A DNA stretch of 64,000 nucleotides, taken from the NCBI GenBank assembly GCA_023663705.1, contig JAMPGY010000002.1, forward strand, positions 1 to 64,000, given 5' to 3'. The position numbers and the translations under genes were made by a program. Shown here piece by piece: positions 19,220 to 27,167 of the stretch. Source of the stretch: Clostridium sp. (GTDB lineage Bacteria; Bacteroidota; Bacteroidia; Bacteroidales; Bacteroidaceae). The notes beneath the pieces were generated by a model, which was not told the origin of the DNA, made no database searches, and saw nothing but the letters and a program-made list of their open reading frames with translations. The stretch's first letter is position 1, and every line of letters starts with the position of its first letter.

Positions 19220-19690
19220 ATGAAAAGATTACTGATGGCAGCGGTAAGTTGCATGTTTATGTTGTCGGTCTATGCTCAGCGCGAATACAACATATCGAGC
19301 GTGGGACAAGGCAAGAGCGGACACTATCTGGTGCGGGTGACGACCGTTGTGTCCAAGAGTGAACTGAAAGGAGGAAAGGCATCCGATGTTCTTAAGCAGT
19401 GTGCCGTTCACGGTGTGATTTTTCGCGGACTGATGGCCGCGGATGGTCATGGCGAGCAGAAACCGCTGGTGAAAGATCCCAATGTGGAACAGATTAAAGC
19501 GGATTTTTTCAAAGCTTTCAACGACGAAGGCGCCTATAAGCGTTACGCCTCTTTGGTGGAGGCGTCATTGACGAGCGCTAAGATGAAGAAAGGCTATGAG
19601 GTGACGGCCAATCTGCTGGTGAACAAAGAATCGCTGGTAAAATATCTTGAGGAGTCCGGTGTCGTGAAAGGCTTCTCCAATCTGTGGTGA
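19220..19690 (+). CDS. small secreted protein, paralogue of the 20274 lipoprotein
   Basis: 156 residues, signal peptide to about residue 19 (SVYAQ). The mature part shares a pattern with the lipoprotein at 20274: a PLV segment, then FF-x-F-x-D/E-GAYK/RY, then GY-VT-NL/NR-L-x-LE-V. The pair therefore looks like a diverged duplication. Function unknown. It starts 20 bases after the barrel gene and ends 2 bases before the next ATG. Confidence 0.7.
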   Translation: MKRLLMAAVSCMFMLSVYAQREYNISSVGQGKSGHYLVRVTTVVSKSELKGGKASDVLKQCAVHGVIFRGLMAADGHGEQKPLVKDPNVEQIKADFFKAFNDEGAYKRYASLVEASLTSAKMKKGYEVTANLLVNKESLVKYLEESGVVKGFSNLW

Positions 19691-19692
19691 GT

Positions 19693-20259
19693 ATGAAAAG
19701 GATTGTTTTATCGGTCGTGTCGATGATGACCCTGGGTACGGCTGTAGCTCAGCAACGTGAGATACGAATGCCCGAAGACCCTGTGCGACGCATCAACATA
19801 GCAGAGGAAGATCGTGGCTATTGGTGCGCTATTGAATTGGGCGGTGGATCCACAGTTATGGAGAACATGCGCAATGTGGCTATGGCCGGACTTGCGTTCG
19901 CCAACGGTTATCGTTTTTCGCAATACATAAAGGTCGGTGTTGGTATAGGGGCGCTCTACTATCCCAACAACAGCAATGTGCGTGACACCCGTAACCATTT
20001 ATCCATGCCCTTGTTTGTGAATGCTCGTGGCAACATCTTGTCCGACAATATGCGGCGTGTGGTGCCGTTTTGGTCGGTCAGCGCAGGAACGAGTATTCCC
20101 GACGGTGGATTCCTGACGCCAGGCCTTGGTCTACGCATTGGAGAGAAACGTTCGGCTTTCCTCGTTGGTATCCACTATACGCTGCGTCATCTCAAATCGC
20201 ATGCGGAGTGTACGGATAACTATAGTGGGGCGATGCTGAAATTGGGCTATGAATTTTAA
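19693..20259 (+). CDS. small outer-membrane beta-barrel protein
   Basis: 188 residues from the ATG at 19693 (MKRIVLSVVSMMTLGTAVAQ, a good signal peptide). A GTG at 19684 is in frame but would overlap the preceding gene and weaken the signal. The mature chain has alternating hydrophobic strands with Gly and aromatic turns (YWCAIELGGGSTV, GYRFSQYIKVGVGIGALYY, AGTSIPDGGFLTPGLGLRIG) and ends KLGYEF, the classical terminal Phe of barrel proteins. About eight strands would fit the length. Ligand unknown. Confidence 0.7.
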   Translation: MKRIVLSVVSMMTLGTAVAQQREIRMPEDPVRRINIAEEDRGYWCAIELGGGSTVMENMRNVAMAGLAFANGYRFSQYIKVGVGIGALYYPNNSNVRDTRNHLSMPLFVNARGNILSDNMRRVVPFWSVSAGTSIPDGGFLTPGLGLRIGEKRSAFLVGIHYTLRHLKSHAECTDNYSGAMLKLGYEF

Positions 20260-20273
20260 AACAAACGAATGGT

Positions 20274-20774
20274 ATGAAAAAGACGATATTATATGCTGGT
20301 GGCGTAGTGGTCGTACTGCTTACGACCGGTTGCAAGAGCCGGGAAGCACATACGCAGACAGTTGCCTATCACAATTATGAGACCGAATGCCTTGGAGTAG
20401 GCATGGACGGCAACCGCACTTTGCGCGTGTGGGCATCCGGGCGAAACAAGTTCGATGCCGTGGAGCAGGCCTGTAAGAAGGCTGTTTATGACGTGGTGTT
20501 TACGGGAATAACGGCTGGCAGTGGAGACTGCAATGCTTTCCCATTAGTGTCGGAAGCCAATGCCCGTGGCAAATATGAGGCTTATTTTGACAAGTTCTTT
20601 TCCGATGGCGGAGCCTACCGTAAATATGTCACCACATCCGGACAAAGTAAGTCGGGACGAGACGTATTCCAAGGTAAGGGTAGCGTGATGTACGGTATCA
20701 CAGTGACGGTGAATCGTTCGGAGTTGAGACAACGCTTGGAGGCAGATAATATTATTGTGAATTCAAAAAAATAG
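20274..20774 (+). CDS. lipoprotein, paralogue of the 19220 protein
   Basis: 166 residues; lipobox LLTTGC with the lipidated Cys at about residue 20. Downstream are C-KKAVYDVVFTG, FPLV, FFSDGGAYRKY and YGITVTVNRSELRQRLE, the last two blocks shared with the secreted protein at 19220. The repeated G-T-V-NRSEL ending resembles small periplasmic lipoproteins that multimerise, but no function can be given. It lies 14 bases after the barrel gene and 4 bases before the next. Confidence 0.7.
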   Translation: MKKTILYAGGVVVVLLTTGCKSREAHTQTVAYHNYETECLGVGMDGNRTLRVWASGRNKFDAVEQACKKAVYDVVFTGITAGSGDCNAFPLVSEANARGKYEAYFDKFFSDGGAYRKYVTTSGQSKSGRDVFQGKGSVMYGITVTVNRSELRQRLEADNIIVNSKK

Positions 20775-20778
20775 GTGT

Positions 20779-21735
20779 ATGAAGACAAAGATATTAATGG
20801 TGCTGTGTTGTGTTGCCATGCTGTGTGTGGCGGACAGACTGTTGGCGCAGAAGACCATGACACCTCCTCATGTGATGGTGGTACCCGATATGATATACTG
20901 TAAGACCCACGGTTATGTGCAGGAGATGGACAACAACGGAGTGGCAGAGACTGTGGCAGACTACGAACGTGCATTGAGTGAAGACCCATCGCTTCATTCC
21001 GTGCTCACGCAAGTTGCCCAGCTGATATCCGATCGTGACGAGAACATAGTCATCGTGGATTTGCTCGAAGCTATCAATAACACCAAGGCCGATGCCGCGA
21101 TGGCAGCGGCCAACGGCGGAGATGAATCGGAGAGTGTGGATGAAGCCATTATCCGTAATTCCGAGGCAGATATACTGGTAAAGGTGCAGTTTGGCTTATT
21201 GAAGAACGGTCCGCAATACCAGATATCCTACACGCTGACCGGCACGGATGCCTACACCAACCGGATGTTTGCTCCGGTTGAAGGCATCGGTGCTCCGTCC
21301 ACCTCGGCAAATCCTGCCGTGCTTCTCCGCGAGGCCGTGTTTGGTAATATGGATGCTTTTTTGGCTAAGATGCTTTCCTATTACAGCAATATGCAGACTC
21401 GTGGACGTATGGTGGCATTCGAGATAAAAACTTTGGAAACGTCTTCAATGACGATGAATAGCAAAGTGGGCGAATACACGCTTCGCGAGCAGATAGAGGA
21501 TTTCCTATATGACAATTCGGTAGAAGGAAATGGTCTGGAACGTGTGCAGAGTGGAAGCACATTCTTGAGATACCAAGGGGTTTATATTCCGCTTACGTCT
21601 ACAATCCGCGGCCGACAGCGTAAGCAAGGGGCAAAGGACGTAGCTCAGAAATTGGTGAATTTTCTGGTGGAAAACGGAGTGAATGCCGACTTCAAGATAC
21701 GAGGTTTGGGGAAGGTGAACATTTATATTAAATAA
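20779..21735 (+). CDS. exported DUF6175-like protein
   Basis: 318 residues, signal peptide ending near LLAQ (residue 24). HVMVVPDMIYCKTHGYVQEM, an EADILVKVQFGLLKNGPQYQISYTLTGTDAYTNR block and a C-terminal ending KVNIYIK give it the look of the Bacteroidetes DUF6175 family. The strand-rich middle with NSEADILVKV is similar in layout to curli-transport (CsgG-like) alpha/beta domains, but this is a weak comparison. Function unknown. It is the fifth gene of the operon. Confidence 0.65.
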   Translation: MKTKILMVLCCVAMLCVADRLLAQKTMTPPHVMVVPDMIYCKTHGYVQEMDNNGVAETVADYERALSEDPSLHSVLTQVAQLISDRDENIVIVDLLEAINNTKADAAMAAANGGDESESVDEAIIRNSEADILVKVQFGLLKNGPQYQISYTLTGTDAYTNRMFAPVEGIGAPSTSANPAVLLREAVFGNMDAFLAKMLSYYSNMQTRGRMVAFEIKTLETSSMTMNSKVGEYTLREQIEDFLYDNSVEGNGLERVQSGSTFLRYQGVYIPLTSTIRGRQRKQGAKDVAQKLVNFLVENGVNADFKIRGLGKVNIYIK

Positions 21736-21748
21736 AGGAGGAACGACG

Positions 21749-22687
21749 ATGAAGAATATAGCTATCCTATTGATGGGCTGCCTGATGAGCGGAGCGCATA
21801 TGCGGGCGCAGACGAATGACTGTGTGGTGCCTATGATGATTCTGGTGCCTGAACAGGCCGAGGCCTTGCCGAATACGGCACAGTCTATGCTTGAAGGACG
21901 CCTGAGGCAGATGCTTTTGCAATACGGGATGGAAGGCGGAGCCGGATTTTCCAACTTCAGTATCGTGGCTCATACGTTTGAGTCCTCCAAAGAACTGTTG
22001 AGTGGCACACGGCCGCTGGTGACGCTCACGATAGAACTGCAACTGTTTGTCGGCAACAACTATACCGGCGAGAAGTTTGCCTCTTCCACACTCCGGTTGA
22101 CCGGGGCCGGTCGCAACGAGGCCAAGGCTTATATAGCGGCTTTTTCCGGAATCCGTTCGGACAATGCACAGTTGCAGGCTTTCCTGAATGATGTCCGCAG
22201 GAAAGTGAACGAATACTACGCCACACAGGTGCCTGCCATACTGCAACGTGCCAAAAGCTATGCCGTCCGTCACAACTTCGAGGAGGCGCTCTGCCTGTTG
22301 GCTTCCGTGCCGACCTGCTGCAACCGCTACGATGAGGTGGAACAATACATGACGGTGGTCTTTCAGGACTATATCAACTTCGACTGTGCCGACAAGGTGA
22401 GCAAGGCACGTGCAGTGTGGAATGCCACACAGGATAAAGAGGGGGCGTTGCTGGCCGGCGCATACCTGACCGCTATCGACCCCTCTTCCTCCTGTTGGGA
22501 GGAAGCTTTGGCTTTGGCTGAGACTATCAGACAACGTATAGGTGATGATTGGGAATTCTCCAAAGAATTGCAACGGGAGGTCGTCGGATTGGAGATGTCT
22601 CGCATCAGGGCCATGCGGGACATCGGTGTGGCTTTTGGTGAGAACCAGAAAGCCAAGACTGTTCACGAGAATTGGATTGTGAGATAA
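21749..22687 (+). CDS. exported protein with alpha/beta then helical-repeat region, unknown
   Basis: 312 residues, signal peptide to about residue 21 (MRAQ). The first half has an alpha/beta layout (VVPMMILVPEQAEALPN..., FSNFSIVAHTFE, RPLVTLTIELQLFVG); the second half is helical (RRKVNEYYATQVPAILQRAKSYAVRHNFEEALCLLASVP), like a TPR-type repeat region. No family recognised. Last intact gene of the operon; a decayed fragment follows. Confidence 0.65.
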   Translation: MKNIAILLMGCLMSGAHMRAQTNDCVVPMMILVPEQAEALPNTAQSMLEGRLRQMLLQYGMEGGAGFSNFSIVAHTFESSKELLSGTRPLVTLTIELQLFVGNNYTGEKFASSTLRLTGAGRNEAKAYIAAFSGIRSDNAQLQAFLNDVRRKVNEYYATQVPAILQRAKSYAVRHNFEEALCLLASVPTCCNRYDEVEQYMTVVFQDYINFDCADKVSKARAVWNATQDKEGALLAGAYLTAIDPSSSCWEEALALAETIRQRIGDDWEFSKELQREVVGLEMSRIRAMRDIGVAFGENQKAKTVHENWIVR

Positions 22688-22709
22688 GAAACATTTAATC
22701 AGAGAGGCA

Positions 22710-22856
22710 TGAAACCTGTAATGTTGTGTGTGTTGAATGTATTCAGAAGAATGTTGTACGCGAGACGGAACAGGCTCGTCTGCAGACAGTGTGGCAGGCA
22801 GCGATGAACAACATCAGCAGTGGATTATCGAAGATTATCACGCCGGCGTTGAAATG
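22710..22856 (+). pseudogene. frameshifted gene remnant after the envelope operon
   Basis: An ATG at 22710 opens 32 codons (MKPVMLCVLNVFRR...) that end early. In another frame the same DNA reads a protein-like tail, RETEQARLQTVWQAAM and on to KIITPALK with a stop at 22854-22856, without any start. The two parts would join by a single frameshift near 22745-22760. Too short to name a family. Confidence 0.3.
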
Positions 22857-22935
22857 ACGTCATATATTGAATGAATTTTCCATATCTTCCTGCTTTTTTG
22901 CGGCATGCAGTATCCTTCGTTCGTACATAATGAGT

Positions 22936-22943
22936 ATATTTGT
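22936..22943 (+). promoter_or_regulatory. -7 box of the 23011 lipoprotein gene
   Basis: TATATTTG matches TAnnTTTG and lies about 68 bases before the ATG. No clear -33 box. The surrounding gap 22857-23010 shows no gene. Confidence 0.4.
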
Positions 22944-23010
22944 ATCGGGACATCATATTCTCTATGGAGTTAGGATGCTCTCATTGTCAAACCATTAAAA
23001 AGGAGATATT

Positions 23011-24084
23011 ATGAAAATTATTCGATTTTGTCAGTTGGGTTGCATGCTTGCTGCTGCGGCTCTGTGTTTTACTGCTTGCGGAGATGATGAACCGGAAGTG
23101 CAGAATCCTACGACCAAACTTCCCGGCGGTGATGAGGGGGACGAGGGCGATTCCGGAAGCAGTGTTGACGTGGGATACGCTCAGCAATCACCTTTGCTCA
23201 GCCAAATGGGCATTCGTTTCCCGGTGACATCGATTTCCCATAGTGGTTATACCACGTGCACTTTCACCTACGAGGGCGGTCGTATGACGGGTGGTAATCT
23301 CTATGACGAAACGTTTGCTTTTATTCCCGCACCCCTTCAGCTTGTGTATGAGGAATCGTGGGACGGCGGTTATTATCGCGACACATACCGGAATATCCGA
23401 TTGAACGAACAGGGGTGTATGGTATCTGTGGATATTACCTCAGAAGGCAGTGATGATGAAGACGGTATAGAGGATTCGTTTCAATCGAACGGCCGGATTT
23501 TAGCTTCGTATGATGACGAAGGTCATCTGTTGCGGTGGAGCGCTCGCTTCGATTCATACACTCCCGGAGAAGGTGAGGAGGTTGCCTGTGTGTGGAGCGA
23601 TGGCAATATGGTGTCGCAGACCCTTACTACTTCGTGGGTAGAGGAAGACGAATACGCAGACAACCAAGGTGCGCTTGTGACCGAAGTGAACGAATACCGG
23701 TTTGAATATGCTGCGGATCAGCCTAACTCTGGTATTTATATGGATGGTGAGAACTTGGCTGGAAATATGGATTTCCCCTATCTGAGTTTTTCCGGTCTGA
23801 TGGGTAAGCCTTCCGTACAGATACCTACCATTATTCGGTTGGCCAGAAGTGGAAATGGAAGTAACTATGAACGTGTCCAGCAGGTGACTCCTGTATATAA
23901 TACAGACGGTTCGATAGCCTCTGTGGAATTAGGCTATCTGGTGGACGGTGAAGTAATGGGTGGCATCACCTATGAGTTTACATACAGTCCCACCCGTTCG
24001 GCTTCAACCCGTTCTTCGGTTGTGCCGACAAAGGAGCACGGTCGCAGTTTGTACACCCGCTTGAAGAGCCGCCGCAGCAAGTAG
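23011..24084 (+). CDS. surface or periplasmic lipoprotein, DUF4595-like
   Basis: 357 residues. Lipobox LCFTAC with Cys at about residue 24, then GDDEPEVQ, an acidic Pro/Gly/Asp linker (about 32-55) of the kind seen in surface-exposed Bacteroidetes lipoproteins. The rest is beta-rich with recurring short units such as TCTFTYEGGRMTGG, LRWSARFDSY, YRFEYA and ITYEFTYSP, as in the DUF4595 family of barrel-like lipoproteins. C-terminus is basic (KSRRSK). Transcribed alone: own -7 box and a strong terminator. Confidence 0.75.
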   Translation: MKIIRFCQLGCMLAAAALCFTACGDDEPEVQNPTTKLPGGDEGDEGDSGSSVDVGYAQQSPLLSQMGIRFPVTSISHSGYTTCTFTYEGGRMTGGNLYDETFAFIPAPLQLVYEESWDGGYYRDTYRNIRLNEQGCMVSVDITSEGSDDEDGIEDSFQSNGRILASYDDEGHLLRWSARFDSYTPGEGEEVACVWSDGNMVSQTLTTSWVEEDEYADNQGALVTEVNEYRFEYAADQPNSGIYMDGENLAGNMDFPYLSFSGLMGKPSVQIPTIIRLARSGNGSNYERVQQVTPVYNTDGSIASVELGYLVDGEVMGGITYEFTYSPTRSASTRSSVVPTKEHGRSLYTRLKSRRSK

Positions 24085-24108
24085 CGGATGAATCATTGTA
24101 TATACAGC

Positions 24109-24156
24109 ACCTTTCCTATACCTCTATGATAGAGGTGTTAGGAAAGGTTCTTTGTT
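24109..24156 (+). terminator. terminator of the 23011 lipoprotein gene
   Basis: ACCTTTCCTA (24109-24118) pairs with TAGGAAAGGT (24139-24148), with ACCTCTA/TAGAGGT inside and a 3-base loop; TCTTTGTTTT follows. Confidence 0.8.
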
Positions 24157-24218
24157 TTCCGAGGAGGGAGGCGGGCACACCTTGGGGTGCGGATCCGTCT
24201 GTGTTGTAGAAATCGGCT

Positions 24219-24977
24219 TTACTGATCCTTGTTCTCCACAAAGCCCTGATGGCGTTCGGGCAGGGCACTCATCACCGCCTGATAGGCTTCCTCCATAGTC
24301 TGTTTCACATTTTCTGTGCCCTGTCCCTTGGGTGGGATGGGGCGGTGGATTGTCATCACCATCTTGTGGCGGTGCACGAAGTTAAAGCCGGCCATGCGGG
24401 GAAGCACGTCGAACGAACCGTCGATGGTGACAGGCACAACGGGCAATTGTAGTTCATCGGCCAATTGGAAAGCCCCCTTGCGAAACACACCCATGTGGCC
24501 GGTGAACGAACGGGCACCTTCCGGAAACACCACCACCGATGTGCCTTCCTTCAGAATCTCGCGGGCGCGGTCGTAGGTCTCACGTATTTTCTTGGGGCCG
24601 GACTTGTCCACAAAGATGTGGCGTGCGCTCTCGCAGGCTTTGCCCACCAGGAATATCTTGCGGAGCGACTTCTTCATCATCCATTTGAAGTTGCGGCCCA
24701 GATAGCCGTAGATGAGGAAAATGTCGAAAGCTCCCTGATGGTTGGCCACAAACACGTAGGAGGTCTTGTCGTCCACATTCTCGCGTCCGCGCACTTCGAC
24801 CGACAGAAACAGCATCCGGCACATGATGATGGACCAAATCTTGCCGGGGTAATAGCCCCAGAAGTGGGCGTTGCCTGTCCAGGCGCCAAGAATGGTGATG
24901 AGTGCCGTCAGAGCCGTGCAGACGAGCAGGATGGGCAGGGCGATAAAGAGCTGGTATATACGGTAGAGCAATGTCAT
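24219..24977 (-). CDS. plsC: 1-acyl-sn-glycerol-3-phosphate acyltransferase
   Basis: 252 residues. Two N-terminal hydrophobic helices, then the HX4D motif as NHQGAFD and the substrate motif FPEGARSF. The VPVTIDGSFDVLP and HRPIPPKG segments fit PlsC proper. It acylates lysophosphatidic acid to phosphatidic acid on the cytoplasmic face of the inner membrane. Length is usual. It starts just after its own -7 box (TACTTTTG on minus). The nearby acyltransferase at 12782 is a shorter, more distant member. Confidence 0.9.
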   Translation of the reverse strand: MTLLYRIYQLFIALPILLVCTALTALITILGAWTGNAHFWGYYPGKIWSIIMCRMLFLSVEVRGRENVDDKTSYVFVANHQGAFDIFLIYGYLGRNFKWMMKKSLRKIFLVGKACESARHIFVDKSGPKKIRETYDRAREILKEGTSVVVFPEGARSFTGHMGVFRKGAFQLADELQLPVVPVTIDGSFDVLPRMAGFNFVHRHKMVMTIHRPIPPKGQGTENVKQTMEEAYQAVMSALPERHQGFVENKDQ

Positions 24978-25004
24978 GATGCGTTAGGATTATTTAGTGT
25001 GGGA

Positions 25005-25012
25005 CAAAAGTA
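25005..25012 (-). promoter_or_regulatory. -7 box of plsC
   Basis: On minus TACTTTTG, a full TAnnTTTG match 27 bases before the plsC ATG; it lies between the phosphoesterase stop and plsC. Confidence 0.45.
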
Positions 25013-25022
25013 CGATTTTTAT

Positions 25023-26216
25023 TTATTTGCAGCGTAATGTAATGACATTTATTTCGGGCCATGCACCGAATCGGAAGGGAATGAGGGCGCCGCCCACTCC
25101 CAGACTCACGTAGAGCGCACGTTCGCCTTCGGCATACATACCCCGCCATTCGGGGTAGATGTATTGCGAGGGCGACCATCCCAGCAACATGAACTGCATG
25201 CCGTGGGTGTGTCCCGAAAGGGTAAGCTGGATGTCGGTCTCGGGCAGCACCTTGCGCCGCCAGTGGGTGGGGTCGTGACTGAGCAGTATCTTGAACAGAG
25301 GAGTCTGTACGGATGAGGCGGCGCCGTATCCGGGCAGTGTGTCCAAAGCCTTGCTCAGGTCACCCAGTTCGGGGAAGGGCGGCAGTCCGTCGTTTTCCAC
25401 GCCCACTATGGCGATGCTGTCTGTACCCCGGCGCACCACAGCATGCTCGTTGAGCAACAGCCGCCAGCCCATTTGCCGCTGTCCGTCTTTCAGTTGCTGA
25501 AGATGCAGGGTCTGCTCTTCGGGTGTGAGATAGCGTGCATAGGTCTGGTAGTCGTGGTTGCCCAAGATGGAGAACACCCCATCCGGGGCCGACAGGCGGC
25601 TCAGGGAGTGCATGAACGGCGGCAGTTCGTCGGCGTCTGTGTTCACCAGGTCGCCCGTGAAGACAATCATGTCCGGATGAAGGGCATTGATGCTGTCCAC
25701 CAGCAGGTCTATCTGCTCGGGGCGCTGCAAGAACGAGGCCAGGTGGGCATCGGTGAATTGCACGATGCGGTAACCGTCGAAAGCGGCGGGGAACACCGTG
25801 CTCCGGTATTCGGCTTCGCGCACCTCCAGCCGGTTCGGCCCCAGAAAGGCACCATAGGCCAGGGAAAGAAACGTGATTCCCGCCAGCAGGAGAGAGGCGG
25901 GACGGACGGCACGTTTCAGAGCCGGACACAGTCTGCCCGTTGCCGTGAGCATCAGGCCGATAATAAGATAAACCAGTTTGGGCAGAGCCACCAGCATGTA
26001 GGCCACCAGATAATAACCTATGTACACCAGGTTGTCCGGCGACAGGGTCTCGGTGGAGGCGATGGTCAGGGTGGCAATGAGCAGGCACAACTCGGGCAAC
26101 CACACCAGATGCTTTTGCCAGAAGGCAAGGTCGTGGCGTCGCATGCGGCGGCGGAAGATATAGAGGTTAGGTACCACTAGGGTGAAGAGGATGACGGGCA
26201 GAATGCGTGCTATCAT
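25023..26216 (-). CDS. membrane-bound metallophosphoesterase
   Basis: 397 residues. Four or five hydrophobic helices in the first 150 residues, then a calcineurin-like domain: FTDAHL (D-x-H), VFTGDLVN (GD), LGNHDYQ (GNHD), SHDPTHW and SGHTHG. These five motifs bind the two metals. The YaeI/UDP-diacylglucosamine-like group of membrane phosphoesterases has this layout; the substrate is not known. C-terminus carries an LGVGGALIPFRF motif usual in this group. The gene is 11 bases before the MetH-activation gene stop, in a minus-strand run pyrC, MetH activation, phosphoesterase. Confidence 0.88.
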   Translation of the reverse strand: MIARILPVILFTLVVPNLYIFRRRMRRHDLAFWQKHLVWLPELCLLIATLTIASTETLSPDNLVYIGYYLVAYMLVALPKLVYLIIGLMLTATGRLCPALKRAVRPASLLLAGITFLSLAYGAFLGPNRLEVREAEYRSTVFPAAFDGYRIVQFTDAHLASFLQRPEQIDLLVDSINALHPDMIVFTGDLVNTDADELPPFMHSLSRLSAPDGVFSILGNHDYQTYARYLTPEEQTLHLQQLKDGQRQMGWRLLLNEHAVVRRGTDSIAIVGVENDGLPPFPELGDLSKALDTLPGYGAASSVQTPLFKILLSHDPTHWRRKVLPETDIQLTLSGHTHGMQFMLLGWSPSQYIYPEWRGMYAEGERALYVSLGVGGALIPFRFGAWPEINVITLRCK

Positions 26217-26228
26217 ACGTGTTCGTGT

Positions 26229-27167
26229 TTAGGAAGAGTGTGGGGTAAGACTCAGGTTGGCGGTCAGATACTGGCGTGCGCGTTGCGGAGTGAGCCCTTT
26301 CCGGCGGGCATAGTCGAGCAACTGATCCTCGCCAATCTTGCCCACGGCAAAGTAGCGTGCGGCGGGATGGGCCAGCATCAGTCCGCTCACGGAGGCGTGG
26401 GGCTGCATGGCGCCGTTTTCCGTCAGCCGGATGCCTATGGTGCCGAAGTCTATCAGCCGGTCCAGGTCGAAGTTCATGCTCTGATCCGGCAGCGAGGGGT
26501 AGCCCACGGCCGGCCGTATGCCTTGGTAGCGTTCGGCGAGCAGGTCGTCTATGGTCAGCCGTTCATCGGGGGCATATCCCCAGTAGGAGCGTCTCACCTC
26601 CTCGTGCATCTTCTCCGTGGTGGCTTCGGCCAGCCTGTCGGCCAGGGTTTGTGCCAGCATGTGGCGATAATCGTCGGCATGCTGCCCTTCGGTGTAGAGC
26701 CGTTCCATGGCGGCATCCACCGTGGCGGCAAAGATGCCTATGGTGTCGGTCTTGCCCTGCGATGCGGGGCGCACGAAGTCCGACAGGCAGATCAGGGGAT
26801 CGGCGGGGCGGATGGAACGTTGCTGGCGCAGCAGGGGCAGACGCACGGTGGAGTGTGGCGAGAGGCTGACGAGCAGGTCATCACCATCGGCCACGGTGTC
26901 AAACAGGCCGAAGCGGGCGTGTGTCTCAAAGTCCCGGTCGAGCATGCGCAACATGCGCAGCGCCTCCTTGTGGAGCTGCATGGCGGCCTCGGCCCGGGGG
27001 CGCTCCTCTTCGGGAAATCCGGCCAGCCATCCGGCCCGGCAGGCATCGCAACCGTGAATCCGTGCGATGGAGGCGAATCGCGGCGGGAAGCCCCAGGCGT
27101 GGAAAAAGTAGATCCAGTTGATGTAGTCCTGCACCTCGTGCAGGGTATAATGCAGTGTGTGAATCAT
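26229..27167 (-). CDS. stand-alone cobalamin-dependent methionine synthase activation domain protein
   Basis: 312 residues. The C-terminal two thirds match the MetH reactivation domain: RPAVGYPSLPDQ, GIRLTENGAMQPHASVSGLMLAHP, YFAVGKIGEDQLLDYARRKG. In E. coli this module binds SAM and re-methylates cob(II)alamin of MetH; here it is a separate protein, so MetH should lie elsewhere without this domain. Two extra Cys (CDACRAGWL) occur near residue 40. Its ATG overlaps the pyrC TGA by 4 bases (ATGA), suggesting coupled translation. Confidence 0.88.
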   Translation of the reverse strand: MIHTLHYTLHEVQDYINWIYFFHAWGFPPRFASIARIHGCDACRAGWLAGFPEEERPRAEAAMQLHKEALRMLRMLDRDFETHARFGLFDTVADGDDLLVSLSPHSTVRLPLLRQQRSIRPADPLICLSDFVRPASQGKTDTIGIFAATVDAAMERLYTEGQHADDYRHMLAQTLADRLAEATTEKMHEEVRRSYWGYAPDERLTIDDLLAERYQGIRPAVGYPSLPDQSMNFDLDRLIDFGTIGIRLTENGAMQPHASVSGLMLAHPAARYFAVGKIGEDQLLDYARRKGLTPQRARQYLTANLSLTPHSS

